The notes beneath the pieces are model-generated. The model made no database searches. It saw only the letters and a list, made by a program, of their open reading frames with translations, and was not told the DNA's origin. Position numbers and translations under genes: made by a program. From positions 26,530,501-26,594,500 of the forward strand of contig NC_052668.1 in assembly GCF_016802725.1 (NCBI RefSeq): a DNA stretch of 64,000 nucleotides. Direction: 5' to 3'. This stretch comes from Solenopsis invicta. Lineage: Eukaryota > Arthropoda > Insecta > Hymenoptera > Formicidae. This document shows, one piece after another, positions 11,565-22,585 of the stretch (its first letter is position 1; each line of letters opens with the position of its first letter).

Positions 11565-11734
11565 TTGTGCATGAAGCATACGACGCGACGTGCGAGCTTC
11601 TAAGAGTGTTACGCTCCTAGGCAAGATTTACTATTCTTTTTATAAAATTTCTGTACCGCAAAGATCTATAGTATGTAATCAGCAGTCATACTCTCATTTG
11701 TGAAATAACAAGCGTCGATTAGTAAGAGGCGAAA

Positions 11735-13281
11735 ATGGAAGAGAAGGTACATGTGCAAGTGAAAGACAACTCGCCATCGATAGAGCGCATCTTACGTCCA
11801 ATATCGTACTGCGCCTGGCTCTTGGGCGTCGGGATTGCACATCCGCGAAAGTTTTCAAAATCTACAACGATAATCATACGTATAATTCACCTTGCTATGT
11901 GTTCCAATTTCACGATACTCAACACAACATTTTTCTTCACTTCTTTTTCTTCCTCTCTACGGATATTCACCATACAAATGTACTTATATTGTCTAAACAT
12001 AATGACAATATGCATATCAGCCTTTTATTATATTTATCACGGAATGAGGCAGTACAATAAGTGGCCGGAACTAATGGACAGATTGAAAGAACTCGATCAG
12101 AAGATCAGGGAAGAAATATCCATGAATGACCGGTCTATAAAAATTGTCGAAGCGTTAGCAGTTCTCATAACGTTCACTTGTCCTTTGATACCAATTATTC
12201 AATTTCTGTACGATTATTTTAATTCTTCATATCTAAGTCATTCTTCATATCACAAAATGTTTATAATAATTGTGCTGTTTTATTACATATTAGCACAGTC
12301 GTTGATCAACAGCTTTGTCTTCGACGTTGTTGTCTATGTGTTATATTGCAGATTTCAAACAGTAAATAAATTGATTGTCCAGTTGGATGAGTTATACGAT
12401 GTGCAACAAATAGAGTTCAAAATTAAACGCATCAGAGAATGGCATTTTGGTGAGTTCTTGCGAATATTATCTGTTATTATATATAATCCAGCAGTGTAGA
12501 TTTCTATGGCTCAAAATATACTTTAATACGATCTGTGAAAAAATCGCGATGATATTATAAGTCAAATTGTAAATTCTGTTGTGCAGATATTTGTGATCTC
12601 GCCAGAATGGTAAACGATATTCATAGTGTTTATCTCCTCTTCTACTCGGTGAACTGCTTCATCAATGCTGTGGCTTCTTCAGCATTTCTTTTTCATGCCA
12701 TTTCCAATTATAAACACTTGGCGGAAATGCTGCCATATAATTTCTTTTACATTGTATATGCTATGCAATTCTGCTTGATTTGTTGGACTTGCACACTCGC
12801 GTGTCAAGAATCCAATAAGACCGGGAGACTCATACACAAATTTATATTGAAATACAAATCTGTGAATCTTGATAAAAACGAGGCGAGTAATCAATCAAGT
12901 CTAGAAATGCTACTGGACGATTTGGACAGCGAGCAATATTCTAATTGTAGCAGCAGTCATAATCCGTATGTCGAGGAAAATTTTTTGCACAGAAATCTCG
13001 ACCGAGAATGTGTCACAAAAGTGGTCAATGATTTTTCGACACAATTGCAGCAGAATCGATTAACATTTACGGCGTGCCATTTCTTAGAACTAAACAATAC
13101 TTCGTTCTGTTTTGTGAGTATATAATTTTCTTGCTTCATTACAATTTTCGCAGAAGTGAAGCTTCTTTTAAATTGTAATATAAATAATAGTTATCAAAAC
13201 AATGCAATAATTAAACTTGTTTTTCAGTTCGTCGGGGTGATCTTCACTTATCTAACGATCTTCTTTCAAAATACTAAATAA
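11735..13281 (+). CDS. Gustatory receptor, copy 4 (3 exons, 431 aa)
   Basis: Exons are 11735-12449, 12587-13113 and 13228-13281. All splice sites are consensus, with phases 1 and 0. It is an intact predicted seven-pass Gr. The cytosolic linkers match the other copies. The outer loop after TM1 (NTTFFFTSFSSSLRIF) and the one before TM4 (SSYLSHSSYHKM) are unlike any neighbour. The C-terminal signature is TYLTIFFQN, so the final Phe is replaced and only NTK follows Gln. The first ~40 codons carry the same synonymous choices as copy 1 (for example SYCAWLLGVGIAHPRK), which suggests an exchange between the two. The ligand is unknown. Confidence 0.86.
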
Positions 13282-13737
13282 TAATCTAAATAAAAAAAAA
13301 ATACTAAAAATGTATTTGAAGCGTTCGGAAATGTATTGAAATCCAACGTCATGCTTTTTTGCATTATATGTACCACTTGTAAACATTTATTCTTTTTCTA
13401 AAAATTTGTGTACTGTTATAATGTATATTAATATTGTCTTACTGTGTTTCTCGTGTTCTTATGTCTAACTTATAAAATTAAACTAATAAATTAATACTAT
13501 GTAAACCGTGTAATACAAATGTTCCATTATTTTTTAAACAGTATTTATTGATTCAAAAAATGAGATGCAACGCAACTTATTGCCACTGAATTAGATTTGC
13601 GTAATGGCTCATTCACAATATAATGTAATTTACCGATATACATTGATTTTATTAGCAATTAAAATTTTGTGAAGGCATCAATCCGCCAAAAAATTGTACG
13701 TATGAATATACGTGTCTCGCGCTTTCAATCTCGTAGA

Positions 13738-14221
13738 TGTTACACAGCGCAGTTGATTATATACATCGCGATCACGATGTAACAGATGTAACCCTCTCAG
13801 AAAGAGTTTCTAATAAAAAAAGACAAAAATATCTTAATGCACTTAATCTAGTTGCAATTTTATGCAGTATAAAAATAACGCAATGTTAAAATAAAGTCTA
13901 CAATTTCCTTTCTCTTCCATCGAATTAAATAAGATTGATTTATTTGCCTAGACAAGAGTAACATATACAAATTTTAATGTACATTTTCTTACATTTAGAA
14001 TAAAAATTTACTTGATGTTATAATATGTATCGTGCGATGATTAATCGCTACGCAGTTTGAGACACTATCGATCCATACGGAATCGTGTGAACAAGCTCAG
14101 TTCTCTCGTAAGAAAGATTCGCAACGCGATTGTTCATTGTTTATGACTTATGCTTTGATCTGGTTTAATTTGATTTACGCGTTTTGTTGTATCTCCGTAC
14201 TAATAAAGTCCTCTAGTAAAC

Positions 14222-14279
<58 letters not shown>

Positions 14280-14335
14280 TGTTCTTTACAAGTGCGGGAG
14301 TGCCGCGAGTAAATTCTAGTCTCGCACGCGCAACA
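13738..14335 (+). repeat. LTR-like block (possible solo LTR), unit 4
   Basis: It starts TGTTACACAGCGCAGT and ends CGCAACA, giving TG...CA ends with a short TGTT/AACA inverted match. AATAAA lies at 14202-14207, about 130 bp before the end, as in the R-U5 part of an LTR. Paralogous blocks of 525-553 bp with the same ends occur in units 6, 7 and 8. No target duplication is visible in any copy, and no internal retroelement region is present. The identification is tentative. Confidence 0.42.
14224..14276. repeat. GA microsatellite
   Basis: About 25 uninterrupted GA dinucleotides inside the LTR-like block. The other units have only two or three GA at this place, so the expansion is private to this copy. 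Confidence 0.9.
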
Positions 14336-15898
14336 ATAAGTCATCGAACAGATGAAATATATACAATTACAAAATATTATTTATACACACATGGTATGAA
14401 ATATAATTTTTTTTACCGATTCCTACAAATTCGTTATTGCATCTCATAACTTTTCTGTTATTTGTTTAAATAAGAATACATCTAAAAAATGTTAATATGA
14501 TGTAATAATTAAATAAAATATAAAAAAAATTTTTTTTGTTTAATTTTAAATCATTATTCAAATAATTCATGTAAAATAAATGTTCAATAAACATTTTTCA
14601 AATTATTAAAAAAAAATTAATATAAAAAAATGTTTAATTAATGTTGAATTAATGATAAAAATAAATATTTCTTTAAAACATTTTAAATAAGTAATTAATG
14701 TACAATAAATATGTAAATGATATAAAAAAATGTTACTACTACAATCAAGATATATCGTTCTATACAGTAAATTTTATATTTAATAATGTTTCCGACACTG
14801 ACCTACAGGTTTTAATTTTGGAATCAACAAAAAATTAGAAAAACTTGTAAAGCGTAAATAGGATATATAGGGTACAGCTACTTTATATTTAAATTATTTC
14901 AAACTGATTGACCGTGTAGTTTCTAACAAAATAAAAATTTAAGTTAGAGCTGTGTGCGTGACATTTTATGACTATAGCTCAAACAACTAATCACGTTATG
15001 TTACCTTTTAAGATGTATCGAAATAACAATTATACGAATAGCTAGTGTGAACCTTTCTATAAGTCTTTCCAAAGATTCAAGTCTAATCACCATGTAATAG
15101 TTTTTTCGTATGTCGTTATAGAAAAATAAAAAAAACTGATGAAAGTGTGATTATAAATTAAAAAGAACTTGTGACGAATTAAAGACATATGACGGAAAAT
15201 TGGACAACACTATTAAAAAAATAATTTAAAAAATTATCATAAATATATTAATTAAAAACTAAACTGTTATAACGTTCCAGGTGTATGTAAGTGTTCAAAC
15301 ATTGAGGATAAACTGTCTAATTCTATGCTCGCGTCTTACGTTTTTAATAAATAGTGAAGTATATAGACAAATAAATGTAAAATTCTAATGATTATTAAAA
15401 ACAATACATTAATTTAAGTTTACGCAGTAAAAATTAATAATATCATGAAATCGAAATATATGGTAAAATTTCAACAATTACCATAAATTGTTCCTACAGA
15501 ATAAGTCATTTTTTGGTATCAATCGTATATCCTTAAAATTTAATGAATTTAAAACCAAGACATATGTGAAATTCTTAACCACTTCTTCGTGCATGTACAA
15601 CATATTAATAGGTATAAAGAGTAAAATAATGTAAATATTTGAGTTATAGCAATATAAAATTCTAATATTTTAATAATATCGTAATACAATACATCTATCT
15701 ACTTACAAAAACATAATTTTACTTTTGTAATTTTTTAAATTTGATCACTATCGTCTATTCTTTATATCTCCAAGTCCTATACTTGGTTAACTACTTTATT
15801 AATTAAATACTAAAATGCGATTAAAATCAATTAAGCATTACAATACATTTTACTTTAATAAATTAAATGCATTTAATTCACTAATATCGTGATAAACT

Positions 15899-15944
15899 TA
15901 TAAATGGCACTCAATATAACGGTGCACAAGTAGAACGTTCTTCG
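15899..15944 (+). promoter_or_regulatory. Core promoter of Gr copy 5
   Basis: TATAAATG (15899-15906) followed by TAGAACGTTCTTCG (15931-15944). Confidence 0.5.
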
Positions 15945-16130
15945 TTGTGCACGAAGCACTAGGGAAAATAAACGACGTGCGCGTTTCTCAGAGTGTTTTG
16001 CTTCTCGACAGGATCTACTATTTTTTCTATAAAATATTGTGTATCGCAGGGATATATAATATGTAATCAGCAGCCATACTATTATTTGTAAAATAACAGG
16101 AGTCGATTAGTAAGATAATAAAAGGCGAAA

Positions 16131-17720
16131 ATGCAAGAGAAGATACATGTACAAGTGAAAGACAACTCGCCGTCAATAGAGAGCATTTTACGTCCAATAA
16201 CGTACACCTCTTGGCTCCTAGGTGTCGGTATTGCACATCCTCGAAAGTGTTCCAAAGCTACAACGATAATCATACGTATGATTCCTATGGCTGTGTGCTC
16301 CTATGTCACGATAATCGACAGAGAATTTTTCGTCGCTAATCTTGAACACTATCCTTTTTCTAGTTTCAATGGGCAGTTCGAAACAGAAGTATGCTTAAGT
16401 TTTCTAAACAGGATGATGAGTAACATATCAGCATTTTATTATATTTATCACGGAATCAGGCAGTACAACAAGTGGCCGGAACTGATGGATAGATTGAAAG
16501 AACTTGATCAGAACATCAGGAAAGAAATATCCATGAATGACCGATCTATAAAAATTATCGGAGCGCTAGCACTTTTCATGACGTTCACTTTTTGTCCTTT
16601 GATGCCAATTATTCGAGTTCTGTACGATTATTTTGATTCTTCATTTCGAGTAAACAAAACGTTTATAAGAGATGTGCTGTTTTACTACATATTAGCACAG
16701 TCGTTGATCAACAGCTTCGTCTTCGACGTTGTCGTCTATGTGTTTTATTGCAGATTTCAAACAGTAAATAAATTGATCGGCCAGTTGGATGAGTTATCCG
16801 ATGTGCAACAAATAGTGTTCAAGATTAGACGCATCAGAGAATTGCATATCGGTGAGTTTTTGCAAATATTATTTGTTATTATATATAATCCGATAATGTA
16901 GATTTCTATGGCTCAAAATATAATTTAATACAAATTATGAAGAAATTGCAATGATATTGTAGTTGAATTGTAAATTTTCTTGCAGATATTTGTGATCTCA
17001 CCAGTATGGTAAACGATATTCATGGTCTTCATCTTCTCTTCTGTTCGGTGAATTGCTTCACCATGGCTGTGGCTACTTCACTAATCCTTTATGACTTTTT
17101 CACGTTCAGTGAATTCGTGGGACCAGTGATACAAAATTTCTTTCACATTGGGTATGCCATACAATTCTCCCTGATTTGTTGGAGTTGCACTCTCGCGTGT
17201 GAAGAATCCAATAAGACCGCGAGACTCATATACAAATTTATATTGAAATGCAAACATGTGAAACTTGATAAACACGAGGGGAGTAATCAATCGAGTCTAG
17301 AAATGTGGTCTTCACTGGATGACTTGAACAGCGAGCAAAATTCTAATTATAGCAGCAGCCACGATCAGATTTACGTCGATATAGAAAATTTCTTACACAG
17401 AAATCTGAACCCAAAGTGTGTCACAAAAGAGGTCAATGATTTTTTGATTCAACTGCAGCAGAATCGAGTAGCATTTACGGCCTGCGATTTCTTCGAAATA
17501 AACAATACTTCGTTTTGTTATGTGAGTATATAATTTACTTGCTTCATCATTACAATTTCCGTAAAAGAGAAGTTTCTTTCAAATTGCAATGTAAATAATA
17601 GTTATCGAAACAATTCAATGAAGTAAACTCGTTTTTCAGTTCGTCGGGGTAATTTTCACTTATCTAATGATCTTCTTTCAAACTAATACCGATGATCCTG
17701 TCCCCAAAAAAGGTATGTAA
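16131..17720 (+). CDS. Gustatory receptor, copy 5 (3 exons, 445 aa)
   Basis: Exons are 16131-16851, 16986-17521 and 17640-17720, with phases 1 and 0. It is an intact seven-pass Gr. The outer loop after TM1 is the longest in the array (REFFVANLEHYPFSSFNGQF). Exon 2 ends FTACDFFEINNTSFCY. The signature in exon 3 is TYLMIFFQT, lacking the final Phe. The last ten residues (TDDPVPKKGM) and the stop codon come from a ~227-bp insertion that no other copy has (17688-17914). A GGTATGT string right before the stop could be a splice donor, so a further exon or alternative end cannot be excluded. Confidence 0.85.
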
Positions 17721-17914
17721 AGAATATATCAAATGTATCAAAATTATTGTTGTTGCTTTTCCGCGTTGCCGATTGGTTCTCTTGCTGCGGCTGTTATCAC
17801 GGAGATATATTTTGACTTTATGTATTGAGAAGTTAATAGTGTCATATTAAATGTGTGTAAAATTATGTAACATCAGAAGTTTCGTAGTGGGCGCGTAGCG
17901 TGCGTTTGTCTTGT
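17688..17914. mobile_element. Private insertion at 3' end of Gr copy 5
   Basis: Compared with the other units, about 227 bp of less AT-rich sequence sits between two CTAAT direct repeats (17683-17687 and 17915-17919), which look like a 5-bp target duplication. No terminal inverted repeats, open frame or recognised family is visible. It supplies the stop codon and the last ten codons of the receptor. Confidence 0.5.
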
Positions 17915-19227
17915 CTAATTAATTAAAAATTAAAAAAAAAACTAAACATGTATTTAAAGCGTTTGGAAATGCGTTGAAATTCAACATCATGCTTTTTTGC
18001 ATTATAGTACGAATTGTAAACATTTCTTCTATTTCTAAAAATTTCTGTACTGTTATATTGTATATTAATACTGTCTTACTGTGTGTCTCGTGTTCTTACG
18101 TCTAGCTTGTAAAACTAAATTAAGAAATTAATGTAAAACTATGTAAAACATGTAATACAAATGTTCTATTATCATTTAAATAGTACATATTGTTTCGAAA
18201 ATCGAGATGCGATGCAACTAATGGCCACTGAATTAAATTTGCGTAGTGGCTCATTCACGATACAATATAATTTACTGATATATTAATTTAATTAGCAATT
18301 AAAATTTCGTGAAGGCGGTTAGCGTAAACCTTCCTATAAGTCTTTGCGAAGATTCAAGTCTAATCACCATGTTTTCGTATATAAATATACATAAATAAAA
18401 AAATTGATGAAAGTTTGCTTATGAATTAAAGAGGGCTTTTGACAAACTAAAAAAATATGATGGAAAATTGGACAATGCTATTAAAAAAAATAATTCAAAA
18501 AATATTATAAAGATATTAATTAAAAACTAAGCAGTTGTAACGTTCCAGGTGTATGTAAGCATTGAAATATTGAGGGTAAGCTGTCTAATTGTATAGTCGC
18601 ACCCTAAATTTTTAATAACTAATTAAATATATGCAATGGATAAATATATGTAAAATTTTAATGATTAGTGAAAACAATTTATTAATTTAATTTTACGCAG
18701 TAAAGCTAATAATAATATGATAAAATCAAAATGTATGTTAAAATATCAACAATTGTCATTAGGTGTTCCTCAATAAAATAAGTCATTTTTTGCCGAGAAT
18801 TGTATTAATCATATCTTCTTAAAATTTAGTGAATTTAAAACCAAGGCATCTACGAACTTTTTAATCACTTTTTCGTTAAATTAAGTTATATGTAAAGTAT
18901 TTGTTATTATGAATTAGTGAACAAGTATTTGTGTTTGAAATACACTAGGCAACAAAATTGCAACACTCATTATACCAAAATTTTGTACAGCTTCAAATAA
19001 TCATAACTTCGTTAAAAATTATTGTACTTAAAAGATCTTTTTTTATTTTAAAGCTTAAAGTTTCTACTTTAAGATGCATTTGGCCAATTTTGAATTTCTT
19101 CTTTCCTCTTTCCGCCATTTTTTTAAAAGTAAAGACGTGTTTTGTTTCCAAACATTTTCATTAACTCCTCGAAAAAAAATCATACAAACTTGGTTTTTTT
19201 TAATATGTAGAGAAAAATTCAAATATA

Positions 19228-19260
<33 letters not shown>

Positions 19261-19784
19261 TTTACGATGATTGTCGTGACATTTACGAAAAAAATTCATT
19301 CTACTTCGTGAAGTGCGTTAAACCATGCAAATGTTTAAAAACAAAACACGTCTTTACTTTTAAAAAAACGGCGGAAGGTGAAAAGGAAGAATTCAAAATT
19401 GGCTAAATTCATCTTAAAGTAAAGACCTTAGGCTTTAAAATAAAAATAAACTTTCAAGTGAGATAATTTTAACAAAGTTATGATTATCTAAAGTTGTGCA
19501 AAATTTTGGTATAAATGAATGTTGCGATAATTTTATTACCTAGTATAGTAATACAATACAACTATCCATATACAAAAAAATAACTTTGCTTTTGTATATT
19601 TTAATTTGTTGGTACCATTGATTACTATCTTTTGTTGTTTACATTTGTACGTCCTAAACTTGATTAATTAGTTAATTAATTAACTAAGATAATTAAGTGC
19701 TAAAATGCATTTTACTTTAATAAATTACATTTGCATCTTTAATACATTAAACTTGCATGCAATTTGCTAATATCATTCTACATT
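17721..19784. other. Intergenic DNA, unit 5
   Basis: No gene is seen. The LTR-like block is missing here: the 3' flank is joined near 18,315 to sequence that lies beyond the block in other units. It contains a 603-bp foldback element (18943-19545). The frames at 18958-19164 and 19074-19406 lie wholly inside that element. Confidence 0.6.
18943..19545. mobile_element. 603-bp foldback element, TA-flanked
   Basis: The left arm begins CACTAGGCAACAAAATTGCA and the right arm ends TTTTATTACCTAGTA. The arms are inverted copies over roughly 250 bp, meeting near an AT microsatellite at about 19,224-19,261. TA occurs at both junctions. The corresponding place in units 1 and 2 (for example near 5,035) has no insert. 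TA duplication and arm layout fit a non-autonomous mariner/Tc1-type element. It has no coding capacity of its own. Confidence 0.7.
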
Positions 19785-19830
19785 TATAAATGGCACGCAA
19801 TCTAATGTTGCACTAGTAGAACGTTCTTCG
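19785..19830 (+). promoter_or_regulatory. Core promoter of Gr copy 6
   Basis: TATAAATG (19785-19792) followed by AGTAGAACGTTCTTCG ending at 19830. Intact, although the gene carries a frameshift. Confidence 0.45.
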
Positions 19831-20009
19831 TTTTGCACGAAGCATCAAGGAAAATTCACAACGTGCGAGATTCTCGCAGTTTATAGACAAGATTTAATAT
19901 TTTTTCTATAAAATATTCTGTATCGTAAGGATCTATAATATGTAATCAGCAGCCATACTCTCGTTTGCAAAATAATAAGAGTCGATTAGCAAGATAATAA
20001 AAATCGAAA

Positions 20010-21572
20010 ATGGAGAACGTCCATGTGCAAGTGAAAGACAACTCGCCGTCGATAGAAGCGAAAACGGAGGAAGGGATCCATGTACAAGTGAAAAACAACT
20101 CGCCGTCGATAGAACGTATCTTACGTCCAATATCGTACACCGCCTGGCTCTTGGGCGTCGGTATTGCACGTCCACGAAAATGTCCCGCAGCTATAACGAT
20201 TGTTATACGTATAATTCACATAGCTGTGTGTTCTTATATCATGATACGCGACACTCAATATTACTTCGCTCATATTCATATGGACATGATGGAGTACATA
20301 TATTATTGTCTAAACAGAATGATATATTACATATCAACCTTTTATTATATTTATCACGGAATCAGGCAGTACAACAAGTGGCCAGAACTAATGGATAGAT
20401 TAGAAAAACTCGATCAGAAGATTAGGAAAGAAATATCCATGAATGACCAATCTATAAAAATTATTGAAGCACAGTTTTCACGACGTTAATTTTCTGTCCT
20501 TTGTGGCCGATTATTAGGATGTATTACTACATTACCATATCACATAAAGTACATGAACGTTTTATTATAGGAACGCTGTATTACTACATATTAGCGCAGT
20601 CGTTGATCAACAGCTTCGTCTTTGTCGTTGTCGTCTATGTGTTATATTGCAGATTTCAAATAATAAATAAATTGATCGGTCAGTTGGAAAAGTTATCCAA
20701 TGTGCAATGGATCGCGTTCAAGATTAGACGCATCAGAGAATTGCATGCGGGTGAGTTCTTTCGAATATTATATAATCTGATAATGTAGATTTATATAGTT
20801 CGAAATATAATTTAATACTGTTTATGAAAAAATTGCGATGATATTATAAGTCAAATTGTAAATTTTGTTGTGCAGATATTTGTGACCTCGCTAGCATGGT
20901 AAACGATATTCACGGTCTTCATCTCCTTTTCTGTTCGGCAACTTGCTTCACCATGGCTATAGTTTCACTACTCCATTTTTTCAAATACGCGTGGAGTTTT
21001 TACTTGGTAGATGTGATACAACATTTCTTATGCATTGTATATTCCATGCAATTCTGGCTGATTTGTTGGATTTGTACACTCGCGTGCCAAGAATCCAGTA
21101 GGACTGGCAGAATCATGCACAAAGTTATATTGAATTGCCAACCTATGAATCTTGATAATCAGGAGGCAGGTAATCAATCGAGTCCAGATTTGCGATCTGC
21201 ACTAGAAGATTGGAACAGCAAGAAGAATTCTAATTGTAGCAGCACTCACAATGTCATGGAAAATTTTTTGCGCAAAAATCTGGACCGAAAGTGTGTCAGA
21301 AAAGAGGTCAATGATTTTTCCACTCAACTGCAGCAAAATCGAGTAGTATTTACTGCCTACGATTTCTTCAAAATAAACAATGCTTCTTTCGGTTATGTGA
21401 GTATACAATATATAGTTACCTTATTACAATATTTATAGGAGAGTAGCTCTTTTCAATTTACAATGTAAATAATAATTATCAAAATAATTAACTAAAATAA
21501 ACTTTTTTTTAGTTCGTCGGGGTGATCGTCACTTATCTAATATTCTTCTTTCAATTCAACACCATCTATTAA
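20010..21572 (+). pseudogene. Gustatory receptor copy 6, single 4-bp frameshift
   Basis: Exon equivalents are 20010-20750, 20876-21396 and 21513-21572, all with good splice sites. One lesion is visible. Compared with its sister at 9185, four bases are missing near 20,471-20,474, at the start of TM3. The frame then runs to TAA at 20487-20489 after 159 codons. Everything downstream is open: TM4, all of exon 2, and exon 3 with a perfect TYLIFFFQF ending. The N-terminal tail is duplicated as in copy 3 (HVQVKDNSPSIEAK, then HVQVKNNSPSIERILRP). An AATAAA lies at 21756-21761. It is either a very young or polymorphic pseudogene or a sequencing error in an otherwise functional gene. Confidence 0.8.
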
Positions 21573-22022
21573 AAATTAAAAAAGAATTCTAAAAATGTAT
21601 TTGAAGCGTTTGAAAATGTGTTAAAATCCAACGTCACATTTTTTTTTTCTTTACAGTATCAATTGTAAACACTTTTTTCTAAAAATTTTTATACTGTTAT
21701 ATTGTATAATATTATTATTTCATTGTAACCCGTGTTCTTATATCTTGCTTGTAAAAATAAATTAAGAGACTAATACTATGTAAAAAATGTAAGACAAATG
21801 TTCCATTATCATACAGACAGCATTATTGTAAAAGCGAGGTGGTGATACATGACGCGCAACTAATTGTCGCTGAATTAGGTTCGTATAGCGGCTCGTTTTC
21901 GATATAATATAACTCACTAATATACATTGATTTAATTAGCAATTAAAACTTTACAGAAGCATCAATCCGCGGAAAGGATTGTACAAATGGAAACACGTGT
22001 CTCGTGCTATCAATCTCATAGA

Positions 22023-22572
22023 TGTTACACAGCGCAGTCAATTATATCAATCGCGATCACAATGTAACAGACGTAACAGAAAGAATTTCTAGTAGCATGA
22101 ATAAAAATATTCTTGATACATTTAATCTAGTTGTAACTTTAAGCAGTGTAAAAATAACGCAACATTAAGACGAAGACTACAATTCCTTTTTTCCACCATC
22201 GAATTAAATAAGATTGATTTATTTGTCTTGGGACATGAGTAACATATATAAATTTTAATGTATATATTCTTACATTTAAAATAAAAATTTGCTGGATGTT
22301 ATAACGTACGATGATCAATTGTTACGCAGTTCGGGACACTATCAATACAGGACCATGCGGATAAACATTCTCGTAAGAAAGATTCATACCGCGTTCAAAT
22401 ACGTATCGTATTCGTTGTTTATGAAACTTGTGCTTTGATTTGGTTTGATCTGATTTACGCTTTTCGTTGTATCTCCGTATTAATAAAGTTTCTCTTGTAA
22501 GCATCGAGGGAGAGTTTCTTTTTAACGAGTGCGCGAGTACCGCAAGTGAATTCTAGTTCTGTGAAGGTAACA
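22023..22572 (+). repeat. LTR-like block, unit 6
   Basis: It has the same TGTTACACAGCGCAGT start and AACA end as in unit 4, with TAATAAAGTTTCTC about 90 bp before the end. It lies in the same place relative to the receptor stop codon, so it was inherited by duplication. Confidence 0.42.
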
Positions 22573-22585
22573 ATAGGTTATCGTA

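Larger units (their letters stand above)
13282..15898. other. Intergenic DNA, unit 4
   Basis: No gene is seen. In order it holds the receptor 3' flank, a complete LTR-like block (13738-14335) containing a GA microsatellite, an AT-rich stretch shared with 23,800, 28,550 and 33,060, and the promoter-proximal region of copy 5. The 60-codon frame at 14137-14319 is mostly translated GA repeat and is rejected. Confidence 0.6.

Noticed and set aside
14137..14319. 60-codon frame with a long RERERE stretch
   Set aside because: It is a translated GA microsatellite.
19074..19406. 110-codon frame
   Set aside because: It lies wholly in the foldback element and spans the AT microsatellite; its composition is not protein-like.
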